From contig CM048845.1 of the NCBI GenBank assembly GCA_026545225.1, forward strand, positions 29,044,001 to 29,108,000: a stretch of 64,000 bases of DNA, in the 5' to 3' direction. The notes below the pieces were generated by a model. The model made no database searches and was not told the DNA's origin. It worked only from the letters and a program-made list of their open reading frames with translations. Numbering within the stretch: the first letter of the stretch is position 1; every line of letters begins with the position of its first letter. Origin of the DNA: Cornus controversa. Its lineage: Eukaryota; Streptophyta; Magnoliopsida; Cornales; Cornaceae. The translations under genes were made by a program, and so were the position numbers. Shown in pieces: positions 44,585 through 58,954 of this stretch.

Positions 44585-47290
44585 CACTACACTACCTGTC
44601 CTTATTATTTTGTTATATCACTTAAGCATTTAAAATTATAATATAACTAGTGTAACTTGCTTTGTCATTTAATCAATATCAATGCCCTGTTAGGATTTAG
44701 AGGGAAAATTAAGTAGTACATGATGAGAAATCCACAATTGAATAAGTTAAGATATTATTAATAACCAATGTCTTTAGCCCGTTTAAGAGATTATGCATTT
44801 CACATATTGTGTTGATAATTAAAGTTCGCTAGCTTTGATATTCCTATATGTATTAAGAGCGTAGAGGAACTGAGTGTGCTATTAGTGAGAAAAACTTTGA
44901 GTGAAAAATCAATATCACTAGAGTAACACCTTTGTTGAGAGGTCTGTGAGAGCGGAAATGGAAGTTTCTAGGCAACTCCATGGTTCATCTCAAGCCTAGA
45001 AATGAACCTCAATAAGGTCTTTGGTGCATAGCAGTCGGAGGCAACTCTACAGATTTTGAAGCTAGTAATCTGGACACTTAAAGCTACTATCATGGCTATA
45101 ACTGGTTCAGTAAGTATATGCATTACAATATGAGTCTAATTATGGTAATGAATTAACATCTATATTTTATTTATATAAAATCAGTTTCTAAGTTTCTTTT
45201 GGGCTACTAAAACTTTTATCATAGTGTTAGCTTTTGGTTCTTTCTGTCCAGATTTATATTGTTGTTGTCATAACTATCATGCTTGCTGTGTTGGCCTGTG
45301 TTGAATGTTTAAGAATCATTATGATTTGTATATGCATATTCTCGATAGAGATACTCAATTTTGTGGCCATTGTTGGTATTTAGGGGTCTTTCTTGAGTTT
45401 CATAATCTAAAAGCTAATATTTGAGCCATGTGTGGTTTCTGTCATAAAAATTGATTTCATTGTCAGCTACTTAGTTTATTGTTAATAAGGCTAAAATGTG
45501 ATGTTATTGATGTTCATTTGAATTCTGCTCATCATAATCTCCTATTTTTGAACAAGGATTGCTATCAAAATCCATAAACATTTATAAAGGTCTTGGGCTG
45601 CTACAATTGATCCTAGTAAGTGTATTTAGACAATTCTAAATCATAATTGCAGAAGTTAGATAAAGCAAGGAGTTTATTTCAAAATTCAACACATAGAGCT
45701 TAGTTTTTTTATTGTGTTAAAAAACTTTATAAAGGCATAGCTCAGTCAGATTGCTCTATTTTGTTTCTAGATTAAATTAGGCTATCTCAGCAAGTGTAAA
45801 ACACCATTTATGACTTTTTAGTGCCAGCAAGAAGGGAGAATTAATACTACACTGAAAATTATTTCCTAAAGCTCAATTGTGAACAAATTTCTATTAAAAA
45901 TGCTTGTTCTGAAGTTGACTTTGCTGCTGGGATATATTTGAAATGATTGACGTATATGAACATGTAACAATACACATTCTAAGTTTGCTCAAGCTTAGAC
46001 ATTCCCAGAATTAGCATAGAATCAATTTCTTATACCCCATAGCTAGCAGCTGCAGGTACTATTCACTATTGATTTTGATCTAAGGGTTGACAGATGTGTG
46101 CAAATTGAATGTTTGGATGTCTTTACTATTTCAGCAGTTGTATTTAGTCATATAGATTATGTTTTCACTGTATTAAACTCCTCATAAGAGTTGCCTTGAT
46201 TTATGACTACCTGGAAGCTCTCTTTTGATCATATATTATTGTCAAAGTTTTTTTCAAATGGTGTTTATATTGTTGTGTGCTATTTAAGGGTTAAAGGTAT
46301 ATAAACATGCTTCATTTCCTATACTAAGTCTTATTTTAGCTGTTGTTTTGCCAAAATTAGCATAGGTTCAAACTAGAGCTCTTAGAACAGCCTACTGCAC
46401 TGTTCACTATGCTGAGATAAAGATTACTTTAGTGTCAAATATCATACAAGCTTCTCTCTTCATTACTTAATCAAGGAGGCTAGCCTAGTCATCATAAATG
46501 TACATCTTCTGCTAGCTACAACTTGCAAATAATGTATTGTACAGGTGTTGATCGTAATCTATGAAGCTAAAGTGGTAAATTGTATATGGATAAAAAACAG
46601 AGTATTCTTGGTTTTGATTTTCAGTGTTGGTAGATCAAGGTTTAAACAAGCAAATATGGATCCATCACTAATTGATGCAATTTAATAGCAAGATCAAGCT
46701 TAGAATGTGATTTAAAATTTGCTAATGAACATTTAATCTCAAACATCACCTAGCAACAAGAGCAACCACACAACAGTCTTTAAGCAATGTATATAATTTT
46801 TTGTCTAAAATTAAGCTTCAGTAATGCAACTAATAATGCAGCTATTAGCAGGCCTTTAATGCATCATGAATACCTTAAACATGATTAAATATGGCTGCTA
46901 AAATACTAATGGCATTCATACAATTCACCTAGAGAAAACAATCAACACTTTGGACCAAAACTAAGCAATAAGTTGCAGCAACTAGCTATAGGATGCCAAA
47001 AAAAATGCTTTAATGCTAATTCTAGGAAAATACAAGTTTGAGCAGACTTATAAAGTAAATTGAAATATTCTCATATGCACTAAAAACATGACAGCTTCTA
47101 TTATAGGACAAAAATTGAGGTTACAAATGTAAGATTCTAGAGCAGTCTCTATTTCAACCTTAGCTCAGTAACAATAGGTATATTGTGATAAAATGCATTT
47201 GCTAGGATCAGTATTTAGTGCCAATCTATAGCAAATCATCAATAACAGCTCAATGTGTACTAAAATAACTATGAACAGTTCGACAGATGT
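44585..47290. other. CACTA interior without recognised genes
   Basis: AT-rich. Phrases such as 'ccaaaattagcatag' and 'actgttcactat' recur near 46020-46420, suggesting old repeated filler. No gene found. Confidence 0.4.
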
Positions 47291-48010
47291 AATTTCATTT
47301 CAGCCTTTTAATGGTTATAAATGGTTCCAATGAACCATGGAGGTCTATGGGTCAAGAAACATAAATAAGAGAAGTTCCTACAAAGTTTACCATGTATCTA
47401 CTCTAAGCCGGTTAAGACTATTCTGGAGTCGAGACTCTAATACCAATTGTTGGACTCGATAGGGGGGTGGGTGAATTAGGACTGTACTCTTACACACCTA
47501 AAATGTCCAAGACATTGGGTATATGTAGGCTAATTAAAAACTAGCCATTTTTGACCGTTGGGGTGAATAAGGGACTGTTTGGATTTTTATTTCATTACTC
47601 CCAATTTGGTCAGCCTACATATATATGCCAATTTCAAAAGACCATATCTCACTTGTTTTAAATCCAAATCAGGCCAAATTTATGTCCAAATTGAAGCTTT
47701 TGAATTTATCTTTCCAATGGTATGGATCTCGTTGAAAAAAGTCAGCCACAAAAAAAGATATGACAATTTCAGTGTGCTGTGGTCCTGAGTTTTTGTTGAG
47801 CAAATTTGCCAACTTTGACAGACCATAACTTGGTCATTATAAATTTAAATCAGGTCAAATTTAAGTCTAAAATGAAGCTCTTGAAGTCATCTTTCCAATG
47901 GTATAAGTCTCACTTACACAGGTAGAATAAAATAAAAGTTATGAGCATTTTAGTGGGCTGTTATCTTGAGTTTAAGTGAACTGTTTTGCTCATTTGATCT
48001 AAAAATGTGC
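47290..48010 (-). mobile_element. Nested copia remnant: LTR end, primer-binding-like site and start of gag
   Basis: On the minus strand, LTR text ends CACCCCCCTATCGAGTCCAACA (47448 is its last base), followed directly by ATTGGTATTAGAGTC, a decayed form of the tRNA-Met primer site TGGTATCAGAGC. About 80 bases further on comes RPPWFIGTIYNH, then a stop and KAEM, a decayed copy of the gag opening motif of copia elements. Inside the LTR a ~175-bp sequence is tandemly repeated (about 47635 and 47812; both carry 'aaatcaggYcaaattta' and 'tctttccaatggtat'). The outer LTR limit is not defined. Confidence 0.6.
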
Positions 48011-51000
48011 CCAAGTTTTTCTATTAGCAATTAGGATCTTATAGTATGGTTTCATTAAGTACAAGGTCTATTTATAAAAGTATGGGTATCATATGTATGT
48101 TCATGACATATTAATTAATCTTGACAGCATCAATAAGTTACCAAATCAAGTTCAAGACATCAAAAAATTGATCTAGCTTCAAAACCATATTTTCTCAATC
48201 TAATTTAACTCTTATATAGTGAACTAAACTTGTTAGGATCAACTGTGGTAGAATCAACTCACTTTTTGGGCATATGACAACAAAAGAAATTACTAAACCA
48301 GTAATGAATAGTGCACTGCTCAGGTATGGTATGTTTAAAATATTTTCAATCAAAATTCTGGGAAAGAAGGTACTTAAGGAGACTTGAAACATGAATTAAA
48401 ACATGCACATTCATAGTGCATCCTCAAGCATCAATCAAAAACACGAGTTGACAGTGAAAACATTTTTTTACAGCATTTTAGACTTTAAACTAAGCTGCAG
48501 ATTTCAAAGTAGCCTATAAACAATTATTTAAGAAACAGTAGTGGATGATCCTTTGGAGCAACATTCAAGTGGTTACTCCAGCAACACAAACAAAAGATTC
48601 CTCAAGCTCAAATATTTGCAATCTAAGCATTCAATTGACATTCAAGACCAAAATATATAAACACACAGGAAGCATATTGTGACAGCAACTGTAAATGGAC
48701 TTAATTGAGGGTTTTGACATATCAAATTTTAAGAATTAGCTTGAATCAGTAGAAGAATCACAAATCTGAGTTAAACTAATCTAAATTGATTTGTATTTTT
48801 GGAACCTAAGAATAGATTAGTCCCATAACAGTAATAACAAGGATCACTTGGTAACAATCCCTAAAGACTATCTTCATCTATCACAATACCATTCTAGAGC
48901 CAGGTTCAATTTAACCAATTCAATAATCAAGTTCAAAGAACCATCAAAGGTGCAGGAAATCTTTTTAGAAAAGAAGGGCTAGATCATGACTACATAAAAT
49001 CGTATTCAATAGAAAATGTACTTCTATTGTCTTATCAATTTCTGTATATAATAAAACCCATAATGTTGGGATAGAGGAATGCTAAACAACTAATAAATGG
49101 AGCAAGTTTACTAAGTGAATCTACTGACCTGAAACTTCCATTGACAAATGCAATTTGGTAAGGGGATCCATGACATCAGATTAAGAAATAAGTCTTCACA
49201 ATGAATGATTTTGTCACTACCCCTCATTGTTTTCCTTAATAATGGTTCCAAAAACTTAGACCTGTAGATAAAGAAGAATGGAGATTTAACATATTGAATT
49301 TATTTGAGTTGAAATCTTGCTCAGATTAAGTATAGTTCGATAAATAATTAAATGACAGAACTAATTAAGAAAGTTATGGCTTATATCACTCAATATCCAT
49401 ATGGTTCTACAAATTGTTAGAATAAATACTTTAACACCATTGCATTAGCTGGTGGATCCCACATCAGTCTAAATAACTAAGCAATATAAAAGCACAAATA
49501 GTAGCATTATTTGTTTCAATCAAGCCTATTAAGCAGTTACATTGATTATTAGGCTTCCTCGGATACTTACATAACATTATTATAGATCACAAAGGCAAAT
49601 CACTTCTACAAAATAGCCACTGTTTTTTTAATCTTAAATCATTACTGAAGTTTTTTAATTTATTAATTTATATAATATAACATAAATTCATAATGTATAA
49701 CCCCCCTCCAAAAAAATAAATAAATAAAGTAAAATAAAATAAAAGGAAAAAAATTTAAACGAGAATGAACTTCAAGAGATTTTATTGTTAATCAATGAAA
49801 CCATTCCTATCAAATGCAATTAGATTAAGAGTACTGAGAGATGATTTCATGGTGCATGCATTTTAACCAAACATAATATTATAACTGAATACACTAATGG
49901 AAAGTATATATAAACAACTGACATATGCTCTAAGTCCAACAAAGACACTTTTTTGAAGGCTAACTAAAAGATCAATAAAGCATATTTAACGTCCATCAAA
50001 TGAAAAGAAAAAATAAAGGACCATAAAGAAGGACTCTTAATTAACATGAACAACTCTAGAAGAAATTACTACTACAATTAATTCCTAACAAATTTTCACT
50101 TCAACATCTTGAGTTCAAGGAAAAGCAACAAAATAGTACTCTAATCTCTAGATTAAGCACATTTTGTTTTTTGGCTGCTAAAGAAAGTATCTACAAATGG
50201 GAATTTGGTACTTAATGTTCAATTCATTTCAAATCTATGAAGAAATTATACCTTAATTAGACCAATCTTTCTATCAAGTTCATATTTGACTTTACTTCCT
50301 TTTGTTATCTCAGTAACCTACAGTAATACAGTATAAATATAATATAACAATAAACCATATGGGTTGTGTTTAGGTTAATTATTGTGAAGATGTCCTACAA
50401 GAGAGTATATAATATTCATTGAAGTTGGCATTGAATTTTCCAACAACCCAACACAAAGGAGGTTGGTATAATTATTTAAAAGATAATAAAAGATGAAAAA
50501 ACTCACAGAAGCAAATCTAGAACTTTCATTATGCATTTATGAGGTTGGAAAAAAGCATATTAGTACTGTGACACCTGCAATATTTGAATTTCAAATAAAA
50601 AATGTTCTTGTTGGTATAGAGAATATTTTAGCTGTTTTTGATATGTATTCTATGTATGTATGTAACAATTTTCAATGCAAAATTGATTAATTTCCATCAC
50701 AAAAAGTAGGCTCAAACTTTCTACCCCCTTTGAATTCAGGTTTGCTTGCATTTTTGTTATTTAGAAACTGGTTCTCTATTAATGACTAATTTTGTTTCAG
50801 AAGAGTGCAACCATACCCAACTTCCCATTTGTGTCCCTATTTTGGTTCTAAAGATATATGGTCTATAGCTAGTACTCAAGTGTATATATGAACATAAACT
50901 AGGAAAAAAGAATCATAGAATTCTATCTAATATATTTGCTTTGTATCAATATGATGTTTTGCATATACAACACTTATTATTTTCAGGTATTCAAGGTGGG

Positions 51001-51875
51001 TGAATATGTTTAATTAATCTCTTCACATCTAACTTAAATACAAGACCAAACAGATAATCTTAGCCCATATGGAGTACTGATCTAATTAAGCATTAATATA
51101 TATTTTCCCTTCTAATCAATCAAAAAACTTATAGGAAAAAAGACATCCATAAAAAAACACCTCATCATAACAAGAATCAGGATAAAAGCAAAAGTCAATG
51201 AAATGAGGATATGGTCGGTCTCATGCATCCACTCCTACAATGCAAGAAAGTTAAGAGAGAGAGAGAATTATTTGTTGTTATTGTAGCATATACTGATTTT
51301 CTGGATTATTGTTTCTATAAGTTAAAAGAAGTGAATTGTGAAGAGTGATTGCTTTAAGGTGGATGGTAACAGTTCTAGAGCAACATCATCCATGCATGGA
51401 GAGGGAACTAATAGAGTAGATTTATAGCTAATCCATTTAAATCAAAACTAGCCACATTTTAATATTGGAGTCATGCAATCCTTAATTTTGGGTACTAATT
51501 TTTATAAGATTACTGGAAGGCTGGGTACTTAACACCCTCTAGTAACTAAATCAAGAAATATTTCTTCTTTTGTTTAACCTAAGTGATCTCATACAGACGC
51601 ATTTCTAAACTAATTATGCAGCAGGAAGAAGAAGATGCAAAACATACACAAACAAAACTATTCTCTTAGCTAGCAAATAGAATCAAAGAAGATGAAAAAG
51701 TAGGTTTGAAACTTTTGACTATACCTCAGACTTGTAATCGAATAGAAATTTGCTTGTGGCAGCAATTGGTGTTACTTTATTCTCTACTTGATTCTTCACT
51801 GCAATACAATACAATTGTTGGCTTTAGTTATTCTCTATCACTAATTCATTTCAAAATTTTCAGATATGAGGAGAA

Positions 51876-51913
<38 letters not shown>

Positions 51914-52700
51914 GTACACCAATTGGGTATTGACTAACCTTCCTCACTTGTTCCTCACCCCTGTTATTTGGACCAAATAAGCATTTATTGGTATTAATAA
52001 GGAGACATAACTGTTTTGGGCCAAAAATGGTAACATATATAATGTATAATTAACATTTATTTTATGATTAAATTCCCATAATTACCTAAGCAAACTAGAA
52101 ATGAAGAATATGAATTGAATTCACTTATTATGATCTAAAAAACAGTTATATGGAGCAAAAGAACAAGAAATCACTTTTTTAATGGAAAATCCTAATGGCC
52201 CAAAACGAATAAATGTGACGAAACAAATAATTATATTTATAAATTCAAGAAAATAACAGAATGTTCAGAACCTTTTGAGGGAAGTGTAAGATTCTCAGAA
52301 TATATGAGAGCTTGGATTGATTGATGGGTCTTCTTAGTGAATGATCTTCCAATTAAATAGTAGATTTAGATATATGCTCCTCGACAGGGACCTTGAAGCA
52401 GCACCTTGATTGTCTATTGATTGAAAGGGAATGCAAAGCTTGATAGACTTTGGTTGAGAGAGAACACAAAGATTAGGGCTTAGCATAAGTGAGAGAGAAC
52501 GGAAAGACTAGGGCAATGTTATCAGGGCTTTGGTGGAGTGAGAAGAAATCTGTAAATCGGTATGAGAGAGAGCTGGTTTCTTAAGGCTTTTGGCTTTGTG
52601 AAATAAATGGGTGTGAGAGAGAGTGCGTTTGGCTTTGGCTGAATGGGTTAAGAGGGACTGCAAATTTTCGAGCGGGAGAGAAAATTTTGGAGCGACAGGG
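48011..52700. other. CACTA interior without recognised genes
   Basis: AT-rich, with a (TA)n tract at about 51880-51912. The 65-75-codon ORFs here have no motif I know. Confidence 0.4.
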
Positions 52701-54339
52701 GGAAAATTTGGAGTGGTAAAGTTATTCACGAGGGAATAGGTTCACGAGGGGCCAGTAATCCCGTTAAAGTTTAACAAATATGTCGTTAATATATGCAAAC
52801 ATTAACGAAGTTTTTAATGCACCGTGAAAACTTTAATTTATGAGGATCTTGTTTGAACGTCGTGAAAACTTGACCATTTATAAACCAATGACGAGGGGCC
52901 TCTTGAGAATCACGTAAAAAGTACTTTTTACGATACAAAATTTAAGAACGCCGTAAATGTTATGTCGAAAAAACCCACGTACTTTTCTTGTAATGATTTT
53001 ATTTATTTTTAAATTCCTTTAAAACCGAACCAAACAAGGTTTGTAGGTTTTCAACTCCAATTATTTCGGGTATCACTACTGATATTATTTTGATAATATT
53101 TGTTATTATATATTTAGTTGTGAGTTGTATGACGCCCTTTGGTCCATATATTTTTATGTCACAACAGACAGCCTACGCTACTTGTCTAGGCATATCTTGA
53201 TATTAAAAAATAATCAAATATCATGATTAGTTGTAGTACTTGGATTCCCTTTATACATGAGAAGTCTTGTACATATATACACAAGTGCAAGCGCGCACAG
53301 ATGTACATATAAAACTTGTATTGGATTCTTAGGAGTAGAAGACTTGTTGAAATGTCTCTCAGACAGAAAATTGTCATTCATATTCTTCATCATGAGCTTG
53401 TGCCACCACTCATTATATTCAATAAAAAGCTCATGATATTATGTGATTTATAATCGATACAAACATTCACCTTCGAAAATGAATAAAACAGAATTTATTA
53501 AACCCAACAACCACTTGAAGATTTTTCTTGAGAAAGTAGTTTTTCTAACTGATTAGTGCTAGAATTAAATTTATCTATCACTTCTTTTGATCCAGTAAGT
53601 TCAATTTCTAAATCTTCAATTCTTCATAGATAAGATTCTATAAAGTTTTGTACTTCACAGTTTTCATTAACTAAGAAACTAACTTTACTTAACAAATCAG
53701 AATTTGTTCCATCAAACTCTCCAATTAACACATCTTTCTTAGCTTATATATTGCTTATAAAGTCTGTTATAGCTTCTTAACTTTACCTTTCAAATTTTTA
53801 GCTTGAACGATATACTAAAATAATTCATTAAAAAAAAACTTTTAATTTAGAGGGACACTATTAGTATATTGTACCGTTATTATTTAGGGATAGTACGAAT
53901 TTCCTTGTTGAGCTATGAACTCAACCTTTATTTAACATGTTAGGTACAACACGTACCGAGTAAATTTGATACTTAAATGGATTATCTTGACCATTTTAGC
54001 AATATTTGACGGGTTACGATAAATAATGTAATCATTGACAAGGTTAATCTGTTGAGGACCTTGACGTTGGTTAATTTGTCGATAAATAATACAATCATTG
54101 ACATGGTTAATCTGTTAAATGGACATGCCATGTATGGCAAGTAAAGTTCCAGCATATATTGATGGGGTGTTTGACTCCTAATATGAAACGTATAACGTGG
54201 GAGGATAGTGCTAAGGTGACGTGGATAAGAAGAATGCTTTGATCAAGACTGAAGGGAAGCCGAAGAGACAGAGTTTCGCTAGGGCACACCCTGACTTGGT
54301 CACTATAAATACAGAACGGTCCATATACCAAGGGACGCA

Positions 54340-54477
54340 ATGAAACCAAGTCGGCAGGCACCGTGCCGGTGCCCTCTTGATTACCCCTCTCTTGTCCTTT
54401 TTCACAGGTTGGAGTTTGACCAGTTCGGGGCGAATTTTTGCGTCATCATATATAAAACATTGGAGAACTTGTGTTGA
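54340..54477 (+). CDS. Hypothetical 45-aa ORF, unit 4
   Basis: Counterpart of 31942-32079, with Arg10 and Ala31. Confidence 0.25.
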   Translation: MKPSRQAPCRCPLDYPSLVLFHRLEFDQFGANFCVIIYKTLENLC

Positions 54478-55103
54478 GTTTAGACTTTTGTGAAATAAAT
54501 ACGTCATTTGAATTATAATAATATTCAAAAATAGAGAAGAAAAATGTCAACCGGGTAATTAAAATGTTTACGGCAACTGTGCTAAATGAGATAAACACGG
54601 TGATGCCAACAACATAAAAAGTATTTCAAAAATAAATAAATTAAGTTGGCTTAGAGATCAATAATATTCATCACAAGTATAAAAAGGACGTCAATATTTT
54701 TATAATATAAAAAAACAAAAACATGTGCTAACTACATTCTATTTCTGGCACTGGCCATTTGAATTAAAAGTTAAAAATGCCAGTAATCCATCAAGTCGGA
54801 TAAAGCAAGACTTGGTCAATGTCAAATTTTAGCTCTCAAATCAACAAAATCTAAGGAACAATCACTAAAATCAGCGTGTCTATATTATAATGGCCCTTCA
54901 GAATTTGTGTTGTAAATATATCTCAGGTGAATTCCGTTACTAAAATTAGTTTTGGCACTGGCCTCTATCCACAGTTGTCAGTGGCTCTAAAACCTCCCTC
55001 CGTCTCTCAACCACTATATAAGAAACTCAACTCCTCCCATGCAAGAAACCATACGAAGCTTTGGGCCTTATCTAAGTGGTTGACATTTCTAACAACTAAA
55101 AAG

Positions 55104-55397
55104 ATGAAGGTCATTCAGAGCTTTCTTTTATTGTCCCTTCTGTTGTCTTCATTTTCATGCATTGCTTTGGCTCAAGATTTTCCAGCATCACCGACCCAAG
55201 GTGTTCCAGAGGAGTTTGAGTCTCACTCGGATCATAGCATTAGTAGTGACATTAATCGGTTCAAGCTCCCACCCATATTTGGAAAAAGAAAAACTCCTCC
55301 GAGATCGAGTAAAACACCTCCCACACCCAACCCACCAGCATCGCCTTCATCCGAAGCATCACCTCCTCCACCTCCCACATCCGAGCCACAACAATGA
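55104..55397 (+). CDS. Small secreted proline-rich protein, copy 4
   Basis: 97 aa with the common signal peptide. The mature form has His41 (ESHSD), Arg62 (GKRKTPP) and Ser86 (EASPPPPP), and ends EPQQ. The TATA box is at 55015. The downstream proline-rich modules are present and out of frame, as in copies 1, 2, 5 and 6. Confidence 0.75.
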   Translation: MKVIQSFLLLSLLLSSFSCIALAQDFPASPTQGVPEEFESHSDHSISSDINRFKLPPIFGKRKTPPRSSKTPPTPNPPASPSSEASPPPPPTSEPQQ

Positions 55398-58190
55398 ACT
55401 CCACCAACCCCTTCATCCTAAGTATTGACCATCTCTTCCAAAACAATCAAACAATATTCCACCGCCCACATCCAAGCTACCGACATCAACACCACCAACC
55501 CCTTCATCCCAAGAATTGCATCCACCAAAACCATCAAATGATACACCACCTCCCACATTCAAGCCACCATCATCAACACAACCAACCCCTCCATCCCATC
55601 AGCATCACCTTCTCCAAAACCGTCAAATAACACATCGATCCAAGCAACCGACGTCAAGTCAACCAACCTCTTAATTCCAAGAATCACTTCCTCTGACACC
55701 ATCAAAGAGTTGTACTCCATCTCGACAATCAGGACAAGAGCACGACCCTACATTTCATATTTTTTTCTTCATTTTCTTGTCATTGTTTTCCAGCAAAATT
55801 AAGCAAGCATATAAACTATTTCTGTTGGAGCTACATTTTTTATTGTTTGTTTTCATATTGAAGCTTTTATTGGCCGGGTTTGATCATTATCCGTAACTAT
55901 GCTTAGCTATATGCACTTTTGAAGCATTTAAAACAACTACCGAAAGAAGTTATGTGTTTTTACTGTGATAGAAGAAGTGGTATATCTCAAAAATGAAGGG
56001 AAAAAAACATAAAAAACAAAAGAATTCGTAAATATATCGGTGTTGCTTGAGCAAGTTACATACACATACTTGAATGATGCTTTTCTTTTTTCCTCCTATA
56101 ATTTTAATTTTTTTTCTCAAGTTTAAACCAGCCAATTATTTTTGCACATTTTGTAGCATATGTTTATTTGGTTGTATGTCAAAGCACTCATGATATGTTT
56201 GAATAATTAAATGCCACGAAAGGATAGCATTAGTCGGGAGAGAAAAAGAAAAAGGGAGAGAATTGTGTGACCTCTTCCTTGTGTGGATAATTAGTGGGGT
56301 GACTTACACAAAATTCCCTTGACAGTTATTGATTTGCAGAAAACCCCCTTTATGAATTTTTTTTACGAATAAACCCCATCAACTAACCAAGGGGGTAATA
56401 TTCCCGAGTAAAGAGAGTTTTATATGATTCAACCAATTGTGTGAATTTAGTTAAAATAAATCTTCTTTTTTTAATAATAAGATCTGAACTTATTTTTTAT
56501 TTTACATGCATCACCGTACTTTTAATTAAGGAAAAACATAAAAAAAATTTAAAAAGTAACATAGTTATAATATAAAAAATATAATACAAATATTACAATA
56601 ATGGTATATAATATAGTTATTTTTTTATTGCAAGAAGTGTGTATCGGATTAGCCATCTACATAAATCTTTATGAAGTATGTGGTATGTTTTGTTCAATTT
56701 ACTAAACACAGTTTATCCTTTTTGTAGGATGAAAGAAAAATATAATACAATCCAAAAATTCATTTCATCGCCTAACTTCTTTGATAATTAATTTTAAAAA
56801 CAAAGACCAACTTCATAAAACACTTTTTAAATTCTCAGAGAACAATATTTTATTTATTTTTAAATTCCTTTTAAAACTGAACCAAACAAGGTTTGTAGGT
56901 TTTCAACTCCAATTGTTTCGGGTATCACTAGTGATATTATTTTGATCATATTTGTTGTTATATATTTAGTTGTGAGTTGTATGACGCCCTTTGGTCCATA
57001 TATTTTTATGTCACAACAGACCACCTACGCTACTTGTCTAGGCATATCTTGATATTAAAAAACAATCAAATATCATGATTAGTTGTGGTACTTGGATTCC
57101 CTTTATACATGAGAAGTCTTGTACATATATGCACAAGTGCAAGCGCGCACAGATGTACATATAAAACATGTATTGGATTCTTAGGAGTAGAAGACTTGTT
57201 GAAATGTCTCTCGGACAGAAAATTGTCATTCATATTCTTCATCATGAGCTTGTGCCACCACTCATTATATTCAATAAAAAGCTTATGATATTATGTGATT
57301 TATAATCGATACAAACATTCACCTTCGAAAATGAATAAAACAGAATTTATTAAACCCAACAACCACTTGAAGATTTTTCTTGAGAAAGTAGTTTTTCTAA
57401 CTGATTAGTGCTAGAATTAAATTTATCTATCACTTCTTTTGATCCAGTAAGTTCAATCTCTAAATCTTCAATTCTTCATAGATAAGATTTTATAAAGTTT
57501 TGTACTTCACAGTTTTCATTAACTAAGAAACAAACTTTACTTAACAAATCAGAATTTGTTCCATCAAACTCTTCAATTAACACATCTTTCTTAGCTTATA
57601 TATTGCTTATAAAGTCTGTTATAGCTTCTTAACTTTACCTTTCAAATTTTTAGCTTGAACGATATACTAAAATAATTCATTAAAAAAAACTTTTAATTTA
57701 GAGGGACACTATTAGTATATTGTACCGTTATTATTTAGGGATAGTACGAATTTCCTTGTTGAGCTATGAACTCAACCTTTATTTAACATGTTAGGTACAA
57801 CACGTACCGAGTAAATTTGATACTTAAATGGATTATCTTGACCATTTTAGAAATATTTGACTGGTTACGATAAATAATGTAATCATTGACAAGGTTAATC
57901 TGTTGAGGACCTTGACGTTGGTTAATTTGTCGATAAATAATACAATCATTGACATGGTTAATCTGTTAAATGGACATGCCATGTATGGCAAGTAAAGTTC
58001 CATCATATATTGATGGGGTGTTTGACTCCTAATATGAAACGTATAACGTGGGAGGATAGTGCTAAGGTGACGTGGATAAGAAGAATGCTTTGATCAAGAC
58101 TGAAGGGATGCCGAAGAGACAGAGTTTCACTAGGGCACACCCTCACTTGGTCACTATAAATACAGAACGGTCCATATACCAAGGGACGCA

Positions 58191-58328
58191 ATGAAACCAA
58201 GTCGGCAGGCACCGTGCCGGTGCCCTCTTGATTACCCCTCTCTTGTCCTTTTTCACAGGTTGGAGTTTGACCAGTTTGGGGCGAATTTTTGCGTCATCAT
58301 ATATAAAACATTGGAGAACTTGTGTTGA
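58191..58328 (+). CDS. Hypothetical 45-aa ORF, unit 5
   Basis: Counterpart of 31942-32079. Open, with Arg10 and further single substitutions. Confidence 0.25.
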   Translation: MKPSRQAPCRCPLDYPSLVLFHRLEFDQFGANFCVIIYKTLENLC

Positions 58329-58954
58329 GTTTAGACTCTTGTGAAATAAATACATCATTTGAATTATAATAATATTCAAAAATAGAGAAGAAAAATGTCA
58401 ACCGGGTAATTAAAATGTTTATGGCAACTGTGCTAAATGAGATAAACACGGTGATGCCTACAACATAAAAAGTATTTCAAAAATAAATAAATTAAGTTGG
58501 CTTAGAGATCAATAATATTCATCAAAAGTATAAAAAGGACGTCAATATTTTTATAATATAGAAAAACAAAAACATGTGCTAACTACATTCTATTTCTGGC
58601 ACTGGCCATTTGAATTAGAAGTTGAAAATGCGAGTAATCCATCAAGTCGGATAAAGCAAGACTTGGTCTATGTCAAATTTTAGCTCTCAAATCCACAAAA
58701 TCTAAGCAACAATCACTAAAATCAGCGTGTCTATATTACAATGGCCCTTCAGAATTTGTGTTGTAAATATATCTCAGGTGAATTCCGTTACTAAAATTAG
58801 TTTTGGCACTGGCCTCTATCCACAGTTGTCAATGGCTCTAAAACCTCCCTCCGTCTCTCAACCACTATATAAGAAACTCAACTCCACCCATGCAAGAAAC
58901 CATACGAAGCTTTGGGCCTTATCTAAGTGGTTGACATTTCTAACAACTAAAAAG

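Larger units (their letters stand above)
42079..52995. mobile_element. CACTA (En/Spm-like) transposon, 10.9 kb, ATT target duplication
   Basis: The left end is CACTACAAGAAA; the right end in reverse complement is CATTACAAGAAA (one mismatch). ATT is duplicated at 42076-42078 and 52996-52998, and every other array unit carries the uninterrupted empty site (AACAATATTTTATTTATT). Subterminal zones hold repeated CGTTAATA, CGTGAAAA and CGTAAA words. The interior has no ORF above 86 codons and no recognisable TNP2-type transposase, so the element is non-autonomous or badly decayed. It contains an internal duplication and a nested copia remnant. Confidence 0.95.
38580..53261 (+). repeat. Array unit 3, split by a CACTA element
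   Basis: 3762 bases of unit sequence (38580-42078 and 52999-53261) around an insertion at 42079-52995. The left flank matches unit 2, while from about 39750 through the peptide gene it matches unit 1. It is about 90 bases short because of a deletion at the end of the gene. A 45-codon ORF lies at 39644-39781. Confidence 0.9.
53262..57113 (+). repeat. Array unit 4
   Basis: 3852 bases, intact. It shares 'ccatacgaag' before the gene and 'ggcgaatttttg' with units 5 and 6. Apart from the peptide gene and the 45-codon ORF it is non-coding. Confidence 0.9.
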
